Of a stretch of 64,000 nt of DNA, positions 46,445 to 54,222 are shown piece by piece. The notes under the pieces were generated by a model that did no database searches, had not been told where the DNA came from, and saw only the letters and a list, made by a program, of their open reading frames with translations. How positions within the stretch are numbered: the stretch's first letter is position 1; each line of letters begins with the position of its first letter. Source of the DNA: Cytophagaceae bacterium (GTDB taxonomy: Bacteria > Bacteroidota > Bacteroidia > Cytophagales > Cytophagaceae); NCBI GenBank assembly GCA_025455005.1, contig JALONH010000011.1, positions 1 through 64,000 on the forward strand. Reading direction: 5' to 3'. The translations under genes and the position numbers were made by a program.

Positions 46445-47366
46445 GTTTGTTGAAAACTTGTAAATCATCTATTTTTTCGCCTACCCCAATATATTTTACC
46501 GGTATTTTAAATTGATCAGAAATACCAATCACCACGCCTCCTTTTGCAGTTCCATCTAATTTGGTAATCGCTAAAGAAGTTACTTCTGTAGCTTTGGTAA
46601 ATTCTCTGGCTTGTGTTACGGCGTTTTGTCCGGTACTTCCATCCAATACCAACATGACATCATGTGGAGCTTCCGGAATAAACTTCTGTATCACACGTTT
46701 AATCTTGGATAACTCATTCATCAAATTTACTTTGGTATGTAAGCGACCGGCTGTATCAATAATTACAACGTCAGCTTGCATATCAACGGCTTGTTTAACC
46801 GCATCAAAGGCTACAGCCGAAGGATCGGTGTTCATGCCATGCGCGATGACCGGCACACCGACACGATCTCCCCATAATTTAAGTTGATCTACAGCTGCCG
46901 CTCTAAACGTATCCCCGGCTCCTAATACAACTTTTTTACCGTGCTTATGAAATTGAGCTGCCAGCTTTCCAATCGTTGTAGTCTTTCCAACACCATTTAC
47001 CCCCACTACCATGATAACATAAGGACCGCTAGTGGATGGCAAGTCAAATGACTTTAATTCCTCTGTGGTTTCCCCCAGCAACAAGGCAGCAATTTCTTCT
47101 TTTAAAAGTCGATTTAATTCATCGGTCGTCACATATTTGTCTTTTGCGACACGGTCTTGTATGCGTTCTATAATCTTCAGCGTAGTCTCAATACCCACAT
47201 CCGATGTGACCAATACTTCTTCCAGATTATCCAACACTTCGTCATCTACTGTAGATTTACCTACAATAGCCTTGCTTAGTTTAGATAAAAAACTATCTTT
47301 CGTTTTTTCTAAACCTTTGTTTAATGACTCTTTTTTATCTTTGGAAAAGAAATCAAATAATCCCAT
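46413..47366 (-). CDS. ftsY: Signal recognition particle receptor
   Basis: The receptor that docks SRP-ribosome complexes at the membrane. The 317 residues comprise an N helical domain (about 1-95) and the G domain with GVNGVGKTTTIGKLA, DTFRAAAVDQL, DTAGRLHTK and TKLDGTAKGG, ending GVGEKIDDLQVFNKHEFVDSLF. The acidic A domain of E. coli FtsY is missing, as in many Bacteroidota. It lies downstream of the rpmB-rpmG-DUF4295 operon but is separated from it by a terminator. Confidence 0.97.
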   Translation of the reverse strand: MGLFDFFSKDKKESLNKGLEKTKDSFLSKLSKAIVGKSTVDDEVLDNLEEVLVTSDVGIETTLKIIERIQDRVAKDKYVTTDELNRLLKEEIAALLLGETTEELKSFDLPSTSGPYVIMVVGVNGVGKTTTIGKLAAQFHKHGKKVVLGAGDTFRAAAVDQLKLWGDRVGVPVIAHGMNTDPSAVAFDAVKQAVDMQADVVIIDTAGRLHTKVNLMNELSKIKRVIQKFIPEAPHDVMLVLDGSTGQNAVTQAREFTKATEVTSLAITKLDGTAKGGVVIGISDQFKIPVKYIGVGEKIDDLQVFNKHEFVDSLFQN

Positions 47367-47418
47367 AGATGTAAAGTTGGATAAGTAGTTAAATGTACAA
47401 CCGATTGGTTAATAAAAC

Positions 47419-47445
47419 AAAAAAGTCCCTAGAGGGACTTTTTTT
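47419..47445 (-). terminator. Terminator after rpmB-rpmG-DUF4295
   Basis: A stem of AAAAGTCCC with its complement GGGACTTTT and a short loop; flanking A- and T-runs give a T-tract on the minus strand. It lies between the DUF4295 stop and the ftsY start. Confidence 0.85.
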
Positions 47446-47467
47446 ATTCAGAAATAGGAGAATACAC

Positions 47468-47623
47468 TTATTTCTTCAATGCTTCTTGAACCTCTGTTAC
47501 CGGTACCATTTCTTCTTTGAAAGTGTAGGCTCCGGTTTTAGGAGATTTTACTGCTTTAATAATTTTAGCGAAACCTTTGGTAGGGTCAGTACTCTTAAGG
47601 GTCGCAACTACCTTCTTTGCCAT
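47468..47623 (-). CDS. DUF4295 small basic protein
   Basis: A 51-aa basic protein, MAKKVVATLKSTDPTKGFAK at the start and VTEVQEALKK at the end, with the KSPKTGAYTFKEEMVP centre typical of DUF4295. The family is restricted to Bacteroidota and always close to rpmG. To my memory it was seen as a ribosome component in a Flavobacterium ribosome structure and named bL38; I cannot confirm that here. It lies five bases downstream of rpmG. Translation was done by hand. Confidence 0.9.
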   Translation of the reverse strand: MAKKVVATLKSTDPTKGFAKIIKAVKSPKTGAYTFKEEMVPVTEVQEALKK

Positions 47624-47628
47624 ATCGC

Positions 47629-47811
47629 TTACTTAATTTCTTTGTGAACAGTATATTTCTTTAGAAACGGATTGTATTTTTTTAATTCAATACGCTCCGG
47701 TGTGTTTTTACGGTTTTTTGTAGTCACGTGACGGCTCATGCCGGGTTGACCACTGTTCTTGTGCTCTGTGCACTCTAAAATCACTTGGATTCTATTACCT
47801 TTTTTAGCCAT
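47629..47811 (-). CDS. rpmG: Ribosomal protein bL33
   Basis: A 60-aa large-subunit protein with the bL33 pattern [34 protein letters not shown] and YTVHKEIK. Only a single Cys is seen where zinc-binding bL33 forms carry four, so this is the zinc-free type. It is five bases after rpmB in a three-gene operon. Confidence 0.96.
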   Translation of the reverse strand: MAKKGNRIQVILECTEHKNSGQPGMSRHVTTKNRKNTPERIELKKYNPFLKKYTVHKEIK

Positions 47812-47816
47812 GACTA

Positions 47817-48059
47817 TTAATATTTTTTAAGATAACCGTCTGCTTGTGCTTCTTTGATAACTGCATAAAGACCTTTCTTATTGATGGTCTTTATCGCTTT
47901 AGTAGATAACTTTAATGTTACCCATCTGTTCTCTTCCGGTAAGAAGAAACGTTTCTTCTGGATGTTCGGTGCGAAGGTTCTCTTCGTCTTATTGTTGGCG
48001 TGTGAAACATTGTTCCCTACGCGTGTTTTTTTTCCAGTAATTTGACAAACTCGTGCCAT
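47817..48059 (-). CDS. rpmB: Ribosomal protein bL28
   Basis: An 80-aa protein starting [20 protein letters not shown], the bL28 signature, followed by [20 protein letters not shown]. The ATG at 48059 fits the family start; the frame extends upstream to 48101 but those residues are not conserved. It is the first gene of rpmB-rpmG-DUF4295. Confidence 0.96.
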   Translation of the reverse strand: MARVCQITGKKTRVGNNVSHANNKTKRTFAPNIQKKRFFLPEENRWVTLKLSTKAIKTINKKGLYAVIKEAQADGYLKKY

Positions 48060-48215
48060 GACAACTCTTTCTAGTGTAAATAATTGGGTTGCAAATATCA
48101 TTAAAATTTAAGAAAATACCAACCCTGCTGCTTAAAATAACCTAAAATTGTTAATAAAATCCGTTAAAACAATTATAAAAACTTGTATTTCTGACACTTA
48201 TAACTAACGCTAAAT

Positions 48216-48389
48216 TCACGGCGTTCTTCTTTTTCTTACTTTTGAAGGATAAGGACAATGTAAACAGCCTTTGGTACAACAATACCCCCGTTGTCGGAGA
48301 TAACTAGCCGTAAAAACCATTTGACCGGTTTCATTGATATAATAATCGCGTTGAATCAACATACCATGTACAGATTTCTTTGGTGGCAT
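48216..48389 (-). CDS. DUF5522 small Cys-rich protein
   Basis: A 57-aa protein translated by hand from the ATG at 48389. It begins MPPKKSVHGMLIQRDYYINE, and its core is MVFTASYLRQRGYCCTKGCL followed by HCPYPSK. The GYCC...GCxHCPY pattern defines DUF5522; four Cys and a His suggest a small metal-binding fold. Its function is unknown. It is a single-gene unit between rpmB and rocD. The rest of the 48060-48513 stretch holds upstream regions and no other gene. Confidence 0.85.
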   Translation of the reverse strand: MPPKKSVHGMLIQRDYYINETGQMVFTASYLRQRGYCCTKGCLHCPYPSKVRKRRTP

Positions 48390-48513
48390 TTTTAAGTACT
48401 TGATAATAATATTGTATTTTTGTTTGTTCTATACATGCATTAACCATCCCTGACTGGTTAAGTTTAATGTTATGGGATATATCCATATTAGCACTGTTTA
48501 AACAATATACTAT

Positions 48514-49749
48514 ATGTCTACTTCAATCTCCTCTCTTTCCCATCAGGCAATGGCCTTGGAAGACCAATACGGCGCGCATAATTACCATCCGCTACCGGTA
48601 GTATTGGCAAAAGGCGAAGGAGTACATCTATGGGATGTGGAAGGAAAACACTATTATGATTTCTTATCCGCCTACAGTGCCGTTAATCAAGGGCATTGCC
48701 ACCCAAGAATTATTCAAGCACTCACGGAACAAGCTAAAACACTTACGTTAACCTCTCGAGCCTTCTATAATAATCGTTTAGGTGAAGCGGAACGGTACCT
48801 ATGTGAATTATTTGGATACGATAAAGCACTCCTCATGAATTCCGGCGCAGAGGCCAATGAAACCGCCATAAAACTAGTGCGCAAGTGGGGGTATCAAGTA
48901 AAAGGCATTCCAAATAATGAAGCTATCATAGTGGCGGTAGAACGTAACTTCCATGGTCGTACCACCGGTATTATATCTGCCTCTACAGATCCAGATTCCA
49001 GAAATAATTTTGGTCCATTTATGCCGGGTTATCAAATCATACCTTATAATGATATTCCGGCTTTGGAGAAAGCACTCAGCCATCCTAATGTTTGTGGTTT
49101 TTGGGTTGAACCTATTCAGGGAGAAGCCGGCGTTTATGTTCCGGACGACGGTTATCTTAAAGCTGCTCAAGAATTATGTACGACGTATAACGTCATTTTG
49201 ATGATGGATGAAATCCAAACGGGTGTAGGGCGAACCGGTAAACTTCTCGCTTCGCAACATGAAGGTGTTCACCCCGATTTATTGATATTAGGTAAAGCAC
49301 TTTCCGGGGGGACATACCCTGTCTCCTGTGTGTTAACTTCGGATGAAGTGATGTTAACCATACAACCCGGAGAACATGGCTCTACCTTCGGAGGCAATCC
49401 ATTAGCTTGTGCTGTGTTAATGGAATCATTACAAGTCATTTTGGATGAAGACTTAATTCAAAATGCAAATCAAATGGGCGAATTATTCCGTGAACGGATG
49501 CGTGCGTTGCAATCTAAAACGCCCTTGATTACAACCGTTCGTGGTAAAGGGCTGTTGAACGCTATCATTATTCAACCCACTGCCGATGGAAAGACCGCAT
49601 GGGATGTATGTATGCAACTAATGGAAAACGGTTTATTGGCCAAACCTACACATGGAGATATTATTCGATTTGCACCTCCTTTAATCATAACAGAGGAACA
49701 AATGAATGAGTGTTGTTCCATCATTGAAAAAACTATTCTTGCTTTCTAA
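48514..49749 (+). CDS. rocD: Ornithine-oxo-acid transaminase
   Basis: Converts ornithine and 2-oxoglutarate to glutamate semialdehyde and glutamate. The 411-aa PLP enzyme starts [20 protein letters not shown] and shows [30 protein letters not shown], the PLP lysine in [15 protein letters not shown] and [12 protein letters not shown]. The [12 protein letters not shown] and [11 protein letters not shown] segments separate it from acetylornithine transaminases. The product feeds P5C dehydrogenase at 25253. A TATTTTTG box lies at 48415-48422, about 90 bases upstream. A terminator follows. Confidence 0.94.
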   Translation: MSTSISSLSHQAMALEDQYGAHNYHPLPVVLAKGEGVHLWDVEGKHYYDFLSAYSAVNQGHCHPRIIQALTEQAKTLTLTSRAFYNNRLGEAERYLCELFGYDKALLMNSGAEANETAIKLVRKWGYQVKGIPNNEAIIVAVERNFHGRTTGIISASTDPDSRNNFGPFMPGYQIIPYNDIPALEKALSHPNVCGFWVEPIQGEAGVYVPDDGYLKAAQELCTTYNVILMMDEIQTGVGRTGKLLASQHEGVHPDLLILGKALSGGTYPVSCVLTSDEVMLTIQPGEHGSTFGGNPLACAVLMESLQVILDEDLIQNANQMGELFRERMRALQSKTPLITTVRGKGLLNAIIIQPTADGKTAWDVCMQLMENGLLAKPTHGDIIRFAPPLIITEEQMNECCSIIEKTILAF

Positions 49750-49766
49750 TTAATAATCTAATTCTG

Positions 49767-49789
49767 AAGGAGTCGTTACCGACTCCTTT
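49767..49789 (+). terminator. Terminator after rocD
   Basis: AAGGAGTCG-TTAC-CGACTCCTT, a 9-bp stem with a 4-base loop, 18 bases after the rocD stop codon. A TACTTTTG -7-like box (49789-49796) for hemB begins where the stem ends. Confidence 0.8.
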
Positions 49790-49796
49790 ACTTTTG
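49789..49796 (+). promoter_or_regulatory. Putative -7 box of hemB
   Basis: TACTTTTG matches TAnnTTTG and ends nine bases before the hemB ATG, which would give a leader of only a few bases. No TTG at the usual spacing, because the rocD terminator occupies that position. Confidence 0.35.
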
Positions 49797-49805
49797 TATA
49801 TACTT

Positions 49806-50774
49806 ATGAGACGTCCCAGAAGAAATAGAAAATCCCCAACCATTCGATCCATGGTCCGCGAACATGAAGTATCCGTTACGGACTTAATGTTTCCTTTATT
49901 TTTAACGGAGGGGAAACAGATTCAACACGAAATCGCTTCTATGCCCGGTATCTTTAGACATTCTCCGGATGAAATAAAAAAAGAAATCGATGCTTGTTTA
50001 GCACTTGGGTTATCTTCTTTTGTTCTTTTTCCACATATAGCGGATTCGCTAAAAGACCCGTACGCCACAATTAGTTATAACCAGAATATTTATTTAAATA
50101 CCATTCAACAACTTAAATCTGACTATGGCGACTCCATCTGTTTAATGACCGATGTGGCGATGGACCCCTACTCTACAGATGGGCATGATGGTTTAGTAGT
50201 CGAGGGTAAAATTGTAAACGACGAGACACTTCCCATATTAGGGAAAATGGCATTAGCACAAGCTCAAGCCGGAGCCGATATCCTTGGGCCATCCGACATG
50301 ATGGATGGACGAGTAGGTTTTATACGTGACCTATTAGATCAAGAAGGGTATATCGATACCTCCATCATGTCCTATACTGCCAAATATGCCAGTTCGTTTT
50401 ACGGACCTTTTAGAGATGCACTTGATTCAGCACCCAAAGCCGGAGATAAAAAAACCTACCAAATGGATCCAGGAAATGTTACCGAGGCTTTAGTAGAGGC
50501 GGAATTAGATGTACAAGAAGGAGCAGACTTTTTAATGGTTAAGCCGGCTCTATCGTATTTAGATGTTATCAAAACATTATACGATCAATTTGATATTCCA
50601 ATTGCTGCCTATAATGTCAGCGGTGAATATGCGATGGTGAAAGCTGCTGCAGCCAAAGGTTGGCTTCACAATGATAGTGTTAGAAATGAAATGTTACTCA
50701 GTATGAAGCGGGCCGGTGCTAAAATTATTATCACTTATTTTGCTAAAGAATATGCGTTCTCTTTAAAGAGATAA
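49806..50774 (+). CDS. hemB: Porphobilinogen synthase (delta-aminolevulinate dehydratase)
   Basis: Condenses two 5-aminolevulinates to porphobilinogen in haem synthesis. The 322-aa protein has the active-site Schiff-base lysine in MVKPALSYLD and RRPRRNRKSPTIRSMVREH at the start. Where zinc-type enzymes carry three Cys (DVCLC...GHCG), this one reads DVAMDPYSTDGHDG, so the metal site is Asp-based and probably uses magnesium. The ATG at 49806 is preferred to the upstream TTG at 49794, which falls in the promoter box. Confidence 0.96.
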   Translation: MRRPRRNRKSPTIRSMVREHEVSVTDLMFPLFLTEGKQIQHEIASMPGIFRHSPDEIKKEIDACLALGLSSFVLFPHIADSLKDPYATISYNQNIYLNTIQQLKSDYGDSICLMTDVAMDPYSTDGHDGLVVEGKIVNDETLPILGKMALAQAQAGADILGPSDMMDGRVGFIRDLLDQEGYIDTSIMSYTAKYASSFYGPFRDALDSAPKAGDKKTYQMDPGNVTEALVEAELDVQEGADFLMVKPALSYLDVIKTLYDQFDIPIAAYNVSGEYAMVKAAAAKGWLHNDSVRNEMLLSMKRAGAKIIITYFAKEYAFSLKR

Positions 50775-50812
50775 TCCATAAACCTTTTTGTTTTACTTTA
50801 ATCCTTTTTAAT

Positions 50813-51781
50813 ATGAAAAAAATCTTTTTAGCTGCTTTGGTACTTATCGTTTTCGTAGTAATCGGCTTGATCACCTACCTACACGTTGCCTTACCCAATG
50901 TGGGAGAGGCTCCGGTGTTAAACATTGAACGAACAGCGGATCGAATCGAACGAGGGAAATACTTGGCTAATGCCGTAACTGTATGTATGGATTGTCATTC
51001 TAAAAGAGACTGGTCCTTATACGCTGGCCCTATGGTAAAAGGGACGGAAGGAATAGGCGGAGAACTGTTTTCAAGGGACTTTGGTTTCCCGGGTAATTTT
51101 TATTCCAAGAATATTACCCCTAGTGCACTAGGTTCATGGACAGATGGAGAACTCTATAGAGCCATTACCATGGGTGTAAGTAAATCGAATGAAGCCATTT
51201 TCCCTGTAATGCCTTATCATCGATACGGACAAATGGCCGATCAAGATATACACGCCATCATCGCCTATATCCGAACGTTAGAACCCAAAACCAGTACCAT
51301 ACCGGAAAGAGAAATTGATTTCCCTATGAATTTTATATTGCCTACTTTGCCTCGAAAAAATCAAGCGGCAACTACGATCCCAACAAAAGGTACGGTAGAG
51401 CATGGTCAATATTTATTTAATGCAGCGGCCTGTGGTGAATGCCATACGAAACAAGAAAAAGGACAACCTATTGCCGGGATGGAGTATGCCGGTGGATTCG
51501 AATTTAAAATAGGAAGCAGTGCCATTGTACGCTCTGCTAATATTACACCGGATTCGTCGAGCGGAATTGGTAAATGGACAAAAGAACAGTTTATTCAACG
51601 GTTTAAAGTCTATGCTGATAGTGCCTACCAAGCACAAAAAGTTGCACCTAACACTTTCAATACGGTTATGCCTTGGGCTATGTATGCAGGCATGACAATA
51701 GAAGATTTAAGTGATATGTATGATTACATCAGAACACTACCTCCCATTGATAATAAAGTAGTTCGATTTTCGAACGAATAA
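50813..51781 (+). CDS. Diheme c-type cytochrome, membrane-anchored
   Basis: A 322-aa periplasmic electron carrier held by one N-terminal helix (about 3-24). Two class-I cytochrome c domains each bind one haem: CMDCHSKRD at about residue 63 and CGECHTKQE at about 205. Axial Met candidates occur in IFPVMPYHRYGQM and NTVMPWAMYAGM, each followed by the closing pattern (DLSDMYDYIRTL in the second). It resembles cytochromes that serve dehydrogenases or terminal oxidases; no partner gene is adjacent. It lies 38 bases after hemB and may share its transcript. Confidence 0.9.
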   Translation: MKKIFLAALVLIVFVVIGLITYLHVALPNVGEAPVLNIERTADRIERGKYLANAVTVCMDCHSKRDWSLYAGPMVKGTEGIGGELFSRDFGFPGNFYSKNITPSALGSWTDGELYRAITMGVSKSNEAIFPVMPYHRYGQMADQDIHAIIAYIRTLEPKTSTIPEREIDFPMNFILPTLPRKNQAATTIPTKGTVEHGQYLFNAAACGECHTKQEKGQPIAGMEYAGGFEFKIGSSAIVRSANITPDSSSGIGKWTKEQFIQRFKVYADSAYQAQKVAPNTFNTVMPWAMYAGMTIEDLSDMYDYIRTLPPIDNKVVRFSNE

Positions 51782-51800
51782 AGACTCTTATACTCTATAA

Positions 51801-51833
51801 AAAAAACCACTATTCTAATCAGTGGCTTTTTTT
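51801..51833. terminator. Bidirectional terminator after the cytochrome gene
   Basis: AAAAAACCACT-attctaatc-AGTGGCTTTTTT lies between the convergent stops at 51781 and 51843, with A- and T-runs on both flanks. Confidence 0.88.
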
Positions 51834-51842
51834 ATAAAATAA

Positions 51843-52916
51843 TTATCTAAGTTTTAAAAGGTACATTTTGTCTTCCATGACATTGGCAAAAATAAAATAC
51901 GTACCGGAATTGGAACATTGAAATGTTTTAAATACTTGGGCAATCAGGACACCCTCCGGTAATGGTATGGCATCCCCTTCCCCATTCACTAATTTAGTTT
52001 CTTTTGACCAGGGAATCATATAGAAATAGATATCTGATTGTATGGGATAAATGGTCGGAGTTCTAGTTGAAGTAGATTTAGTTTTCAGTCGATCATATTC
52101 TAAGAGCTGAGGGGTAGTATCGAATTGAAACACATGTGTATCCGTTACCAATCGACCGTTATTGATTTGGTTATTGATTACTTGTATGGAATGAAAAGAA
52201 GTATTGGTTTCTAGAGTAGTAGAAAAAGAATCTTTTTCAGAATAATAGACTCTATAATGCTTTAATGTATAACCTATATCCACTTTTTTATGAAAATTCA
52301 TTAGCAATTTACCGGGCGCTATAATTATACAGCTCTCTACACTGTCTTCATATGTTTTTACATCTACTACTTTTTTAGTTGTTAAGTTCCAACGATAAAA
52401 AATAGTTGGATACAAATCAGATGTCATTACTATAGTTTCATTGTTTTCAAATTCGAAATACGAACATTCTACTTTTGAATACAGGACAGAATATCGAAAG
52501 CTAGTAGAGGACGGCTGAAGTAAATCATTACTTTTTAATTGACGCCAATCTTTGATATAAAAAAACTTTGTCACATCAAATCGTATAAGCAATGTGTATT
52601 TATTTGTTGGGTCTACTTTGAATTGAATCGTTTTTAAAGTGGAGGTTTTGGGCATCTGCAAAATGGATTCTACTTTTTTTGTTACCACATTATAAATGCT
52701 AATACCTGCTCCATTCAACATATCACCCCAACTTATGTAAAGCAAAGAATCATCCGACGAAAAAACGATATTCGATTGATTTATATTTTTTACCATTGTC
52801 ATCCCATCCACGCTTAAGGACTTATAATCAATAGTGGAATATAACGTTACCTGTGCATTAGAAGTAATGACAGCGCCAAAGAGAGGAATTAAAAAGAGAA
52901 TAGTATACAATCGCAT
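51843..52916 (-). CDS. Secreted protein, possible beta-propeller, unknown
   Basis: A 357-aa protein with a signal peptide ending near AVITSNAQ. Repeated short motifs such as IVFSSDDSLLYISWGD, TIQFKVDPTNKYTLLIRF and YFEFENNETIVMTSDL look like WD40/YVTN-type blades, so a beta-propeller is possible, but repeats are weak. I recognise no family. It lies downstream of the second RND adaptor on the same strand, behind two hairpins. An imperfect inverted repeat (ACTGTA-ATAA-TACAGT, 52936-52951) lies 20 bases upstream of its ATG. Confidence 0.7.
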   Translation of the reverse strand: MRLYTILFLIPLFGAVITSNAQVTLYSTIDYKSLSVDGMTMVKNINQSNIVFSSDDSLLYISWGDMLNGAGISIYNVVTKKVESILQMPKTSTLKTIQFKVDPTNKYTLLIRFDVTKFFYIKDWRQLKSNDLLQPSSTSFRYSVLYSKVECSYFEFENNETIVMTSDLYPTIFYRWNLTTKKVVDVKTYEDSVESCIIIAPGKLLMNFHKKVDIGYTLKHYRVYYSEKDSFSTTLETNTSFHSIQVINNQINNGRLVTDTHVFQFDTTPQLLEYDRLKTKSTSTRTPTIYPIQSDIYFYMIPWSKETKLVNGEGDAIPLPEGVLIAQVFKTFQCSNSGTYFIFANVMEDKMYLLKLR

Positions 52917-52963
52917 AATAAAACTTAAATAAAGTACTGTAATAATACAGTTGATTAATAACG

Positions 52964-53002
52964 GAAGGGTATCTATTGTTAAACATACAATAGATACCCT
53001 TC
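52964..53002 (-). terminator. 16-bp perfect hairpin downstream of the second RND operon
   Basis: GAAGGGTATCTATTGT and its exact complement are separated by a 7-base loop. It follows a second hairpin on the same strand and precedes the unknown secreted gene. The absence of a T-tract makes its role as a terminator uncertain; an RNA-processing or attenuation element is possible. Confidence 0.6.
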
Positions 53003-53014
53003 AAAATAGTATGG

Positions 53015-53038
53015 ATCGGACAGCTTAGTAAGTCCGAT
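53015..53038 (-). other. 7-bp hairpin next to the larger hairpin
   Basis: ATCGGAC and GTCCGAT with a 10-base loop, lying between the adaptor stop codon and the 16-bp hairpin. The two hairpins are 12 bases apart. Confidence 0.5.
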
Positions 53039-53068
53039 AGTACAATTCCGTTATAAATATAAAAAAAA

Positions 53069-54217
53069 CTAATTAGACTCCATCTTTTTACGTTCCGCAT
53101 TAATTAAATATACATTTTCACTAACGACCAAAGTACCTTTATCAATTCCTTCGCCTACTTTGACTTCAGTCCAAACCCCATCTGAATCTCCTAAAATTAC
53201 TTTTACTTTTTTAAATTGATAGGTAGCGTTTTCTTTAGGCATGGCTATAAAAACAAAAAACAACTCCCCTTCTTGTAATAAGGCAGCGTTTGGAACAGCA
53301 ATCACAGGTGTAGTAGATGCCTTTCCAACCAATAGTGCTTTTACTCCCATATCAGGTAAAATATTAGATCCTTTAGGCGGTATAAAACTTGCATGAACCG
53401 GAATTGCTTTTGCCATGGGATCTATTGCATTTAAGACAAAGGTCACCTTCCCTTTAACTTTAGGTACGTTTTGATTTAAAAATTCTATCGTAACATCTTG
53501 TCCTATCTGAACTAAATCTATGTCTTTTTCATAGATATCTAAGTCTACATACAACTTCTCTAAATTATAAACCTCTACTAAATCGGTTGTTGGATCCACA
53601 AACATTCCAAGAGTACTTTTAATTTTAAATACCGATCCGGATATAGGAGATGTAATCGTTAATGTATTTTTAACATTTGCAGTCGATTTATGATTATATT
53701 CTGTAACATCAACTCCTAATAACTTTAATTTTTCACCAATACTTTCTACCGTATTCAATGCATTATAATATTTGGATTCCACGGCTTGAAAATCTGCTAA
53801 TGCCCCTATATTGTCTTCTCTTAACTTTTTTTGACGTTCAAACTCTAAGGTTAATAACTGGGCTTCATTTTTAGCTGATAAGTAACTTTGTTGTAACTCG
53901 ATAAATTCAATACTACTAATCCGTAGTAATGGTTGACCTTTGGTAACATAGGTACCTTCTCGGACTAAAATTTCGGAAATTTTACCTCTTATGTTCGTAC
54001 TAATAATAGCAGAACTATTAGGAGCCATCGATACTTTACCGGTACTGACCACCATAGGTTGAATCGTTATCTTTTGAGTAGCCGTAAGGGATATATTCAT
54101 GCCCTTAAGTTGCTTCTCCGATAATGTAAAGGGCTTAGACGAAACCACTTCTTTTTTTACTTCCGAACAACTAAACAGTCCGATACTTACGAGTATAATT
54201 AATATATAAAATTTCAT
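53069..54217 (-). CDS. RND efflux periplasmic adaptor lipoprotein (second operon)
   Basis: A 382-aa membrane-fusion protein with a lipobox (IGLFSCSEV) and the same order of parts as the first adaptor: the lipoyl half-motif NIRGKISEILVREGTYVTKG, a helical hairpin (about 100-165), TLTITSPISGSVFKI and beta-barrel strands. The shared FERQ, EFIELQQ and DNIGALADFQ patterns show that the two adaptors are paralogues. It starts five bases after the pump gene stop. No metal-binding extension is seen. Confidence 0.92.
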   Translation of the reverse strand: MKFYILIILVSIGLFSCSEVKKEVVSSKPFTLSEKQLKGMNISLTATQKITIQPMVVSTGKVSMAPNSSAIISTNIRGKISEILVREGTYVTKGQPLLRISSIEFIELQQSYLSAKNEAQLLTLEFERQKKLREDNIGALADFQAVESKYYNALNTVESIGEKLKLLGVDVTEYNHKSTANVKNTLTITSPISGSVFKIKSTLGMFVDPTTDLVEVYNLEKLYVDLDIYEKDIDLVQIGQDVTIEFLNQNVPKVKGKVTFVLNAIDPMAKAIPVHASFIPPKGSNILPDMGVKALLVGKASTTPVIAVPNAALLQEGELFFVFIAMPKENATYQFKKVKVILGDSDGVWTEVKVGEGIDKGTLVVSENVYLINAERKKMESN

Positions 54218-54222
54218 GTGTA

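Noticed and set aside
46561-47388. Plus-strand frames opposite ftsY
   Set aside because: Ser/Thr-rich shadow frames of the secure ftsY reading frame.
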